13,611 bases of DNA from Candidatus Thioglobus plumae (GTDB lineage: Bacteria; Pseudomonadota; Gammaproteobacteria; PS1; Pseudothioglobaceae), in NCBI GenBank assembly GCA_910595815.1, contig CAJVCM010000049.1, positions 1 to 13,611 on the forward strand. The letters run 5' to 3'. This document shows positions 12,548 through 13,611 of this stretch, piece after piece; the first letter of the stretch is position 1, and the number at the start of each line of letters is the position of its first letter. The notes beneath the pieces were generated by a model. That model saw only the letters and a program-made list of their open reading frames with translations. It was not told the DNA's origin and ran no database searches. Both the position numbers and the translations under genes were made by a program.

Positions 12548-13528
12548 ATGCAAGGTAATGCAAGAGATTTTTTAAAGCCAAAGTTAGTTGAGTCAACAAA
12601 AACAGGTGCTAACGAATACAGACTTATTCTTGAGCCTTTAGAAAGAGGTTTTGGACATACATTAGGTAACGCCCTTAGAAGAACATTATTATCTTCTATG
12701 GTGGGTTCAGCAGTCACTGAAGTGGCAATTGACGGTGTAATGCATGAGTTTTCAACCATTGATGGTGTTCAGGAAGACGTATTAGACATTCTTTTAAATC
12801 TTAAAGAAGTATCTGTTGCATTAAATACAGCTGAAACTGCAGAAGTGATTATTGATAAAAAAGGCCCATGTGAAATCACTGTGGCTGATATCGAAGCGAA
12901 CGGCACAGACATTACAGCATTCAATGCGGATAAAGTGATCGCAACTGTTAATGCAGGTGGTCATATGCGACTAACACTTAAAATTGGTACAGGCATTGGT
13001 TACGATACAGCAGTAGCGCGTGATGATGAAGTATCAACTATTGGTGGTATGCAGTTAGACGCTAGTTTTTCACCCATTAAGCGCGTAAGCTTTACGGTAG
13101 AAGCGGCCCGTGTTGAGCAAAAAGTAAATCTAGACAAGCTAAACATGATTATTGAAACTAATGGTTCGGTTGATGCAGAAGTTGCAATCACACGTGCAGC
13201 AACAATCCTGCAAGACCAACTGTCTTCGTTTGTTGAGTTAGAGTTAGTTGAAGAAGAGGCGGCATTGCCAACTTCTGAGGACTTTGATCCGCAGTTATTA
13301 GCAGCAGTAGATGAGTTAGAGCTAACAGTACGTAGTGCAAATTGTTTAAAAGCAGAGCAAATCTACTACATTGGTGACTTAATTCAAAAGTCTGAGCAAG
13401 ACTTGTTGAGAACGCCTAATTTAGGTCGTAAGTCATTAAACGAAATTAAAGAAGTGTTAACTGAAAAAGGCCTAGACTTAGGCACAGCCATTGCAAATTG
13501 GCCTCCAGTTGACTTAATGAGTGAATAA
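12548..13528 (+). CDS. rpoA: DNA-directed RNA polymerase subunit alpha
   Basis: Alpha dimerises to scaffold RNA polymerase, and its C-terminal domain binds UP elements and activators. From the ATG at 12548 the product has 326 residues (329 in E. coli); an in-frame ATG at 12515 lies inside rpsD and has no family support, while AAGGA at 12536-12540 fits 12548. The N-terminal domain (about 1-230) shows LEPLERGFGHTLGNALRRTL (28-47, with R45) and EFSTIDGVQEDVLDILLNLK. An acidic linker follows. The C-terminal domain (about 245-312) has LTVRSANCLKAEQIYYIGDL (259-278) and TPNLGRKSLNEIKEVL; R262, N265, G293, K295 and S296 match the E. coli DNA-contacting residues R265, N268, G296, K298 and S299. Confidence 0.98.
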   Translation: MQGNARDFLKPKLVESTKTGANEYRLILEPLERGFGHTLGNALRRTLLSSMVGSAVTEVAIDGVMHEFSTIDGVQEDVLDILLNLKEVSVALNTAETAEVIIDKKGPCEITVADIEANGTDITAFNADKVIATVNAGGHMRLTLKIGTGIGYDTAVARDDEVSTIGGMQLDASFSPIKRVSFTVEAARVEQKVNLDKLNMIIETNGSVDAEVAITRAATILQDQLSSFVELELVEEEAALPTSEDFDPQLLAAVDELELTVRSANCLKAEQIYYIGDLIQKSEQDLLRTPNLGRKSLNEIKEVLTEKGLDLGTAIANWPPVDLMSE

Positions 13529-13537
13529 GGAAATATA

Positions 13538-13611
13538 ATGAGACATAGAAAGTCAGGTAGACAACTAAATCGTAACGCTTCTCATCGTAAGGCAATGTTT
13601 CAAAACATGGC
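13538..13611 (+). CDS. rplQ: 50S ribosomal protein L17, N-terminal part (3' truncated by window)
   Basis: L17 is a large-subunit protein near the tunnel exit and the last gene of the alpha operon. Only the first 24 complete codons are in the window: MRHRKSGRQLNRNASHRKAM followed by FQNM. This matches the conserved family start MRHRKSGRQLNR. TAAGGA overlaps the rpoA stop and gives the ribosome-binding site; the gap to rpoA is nine bases. The full protein is usually about 120-130 residues, so most of it lies outside. Confidence 0.95.
   Translation, partial: MRHRKSGRQLNRNASHRKAMFQNM

Overview
The window is a continuous run of ribosomal-protein genes, all on the + strand, matching the classical S10, spc and alpha operons of bacteria. 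It opens inside the 3' end of an elongation factor Tu gene and closes inside rplQ. Gene order: tuf (partial) - rpsJ rplC rplD rplW rplB rpsS rplV rpsC rplP rpmC rpsQ (S10 operon) - rplN rplX rplE rpsN rpsH rplF rplR rpsE rpmD rplO secY rpmJ (spc operon) - rpsM rpsK rpsD rpoA rplQ (alpha operon). Every gene looks intact, with no mobile element, tRNA, rRNA, CRISPR array or insertion.

The content points to a gammaproteobacterium with an AT-rich genome. The protein sequences follow the Escherichia coli families closely (EF-Tu C-terminus, long zinc-free S14, 37-residue zinc-type L36 directly after secY, SecY and RpoA motifs), while third codon positions are AT-rich and AGA is used freely for arginine even in these highly expressed genes. 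A free-living or symbiotic marine sulfur-oxidiser type lineage would fit, but that is a guess; the window does not fix a genus.

Layout: only two gaps exceed 100 bases. Bases 277-383 (tuf to rpsJ) and 11022-11148 (rpmJ to rpsM) each hold a sigma70-type promoter. The second is a perfect TTGACA-17-TATAAT. From the -10 box onward the two promoters share a block with identical spacing (TATAAT, four bases, GGTTTTTCG, four or so variable bases, TAAATTT), including a GC-rich discriminator and a T5 tract around the likely transcription start. No intrinsic terminator is evident after tuf, rpsQ or rpmJ, so the three operons may be read as one superoperon with internal promoters. Everywhere else genes are packed with gaps of 30 bases or less, or overlap by 1, 4 or 8 bases, consistent with translational coupling.

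Function: the genes supply 10 small-subunit proteins, 16 large-subunit proteins (counting partial rplQ), the SecY translocon pore, the RNA polymerase alpha subunit and EF-Tu, linking ribosome synthesis, transcription and protein export. Departures from the norm are modest: an approximately 31-residue Lys/Ala/Pro-rich N-terminal tail on L30, an approximately 30-residue C-terminal extension on L3, a GTG start for rplE, and short leader RNAs that do not obviously resemble the E. coli L4 regulatory leader. I found no previously undescribed multi-gene system here.
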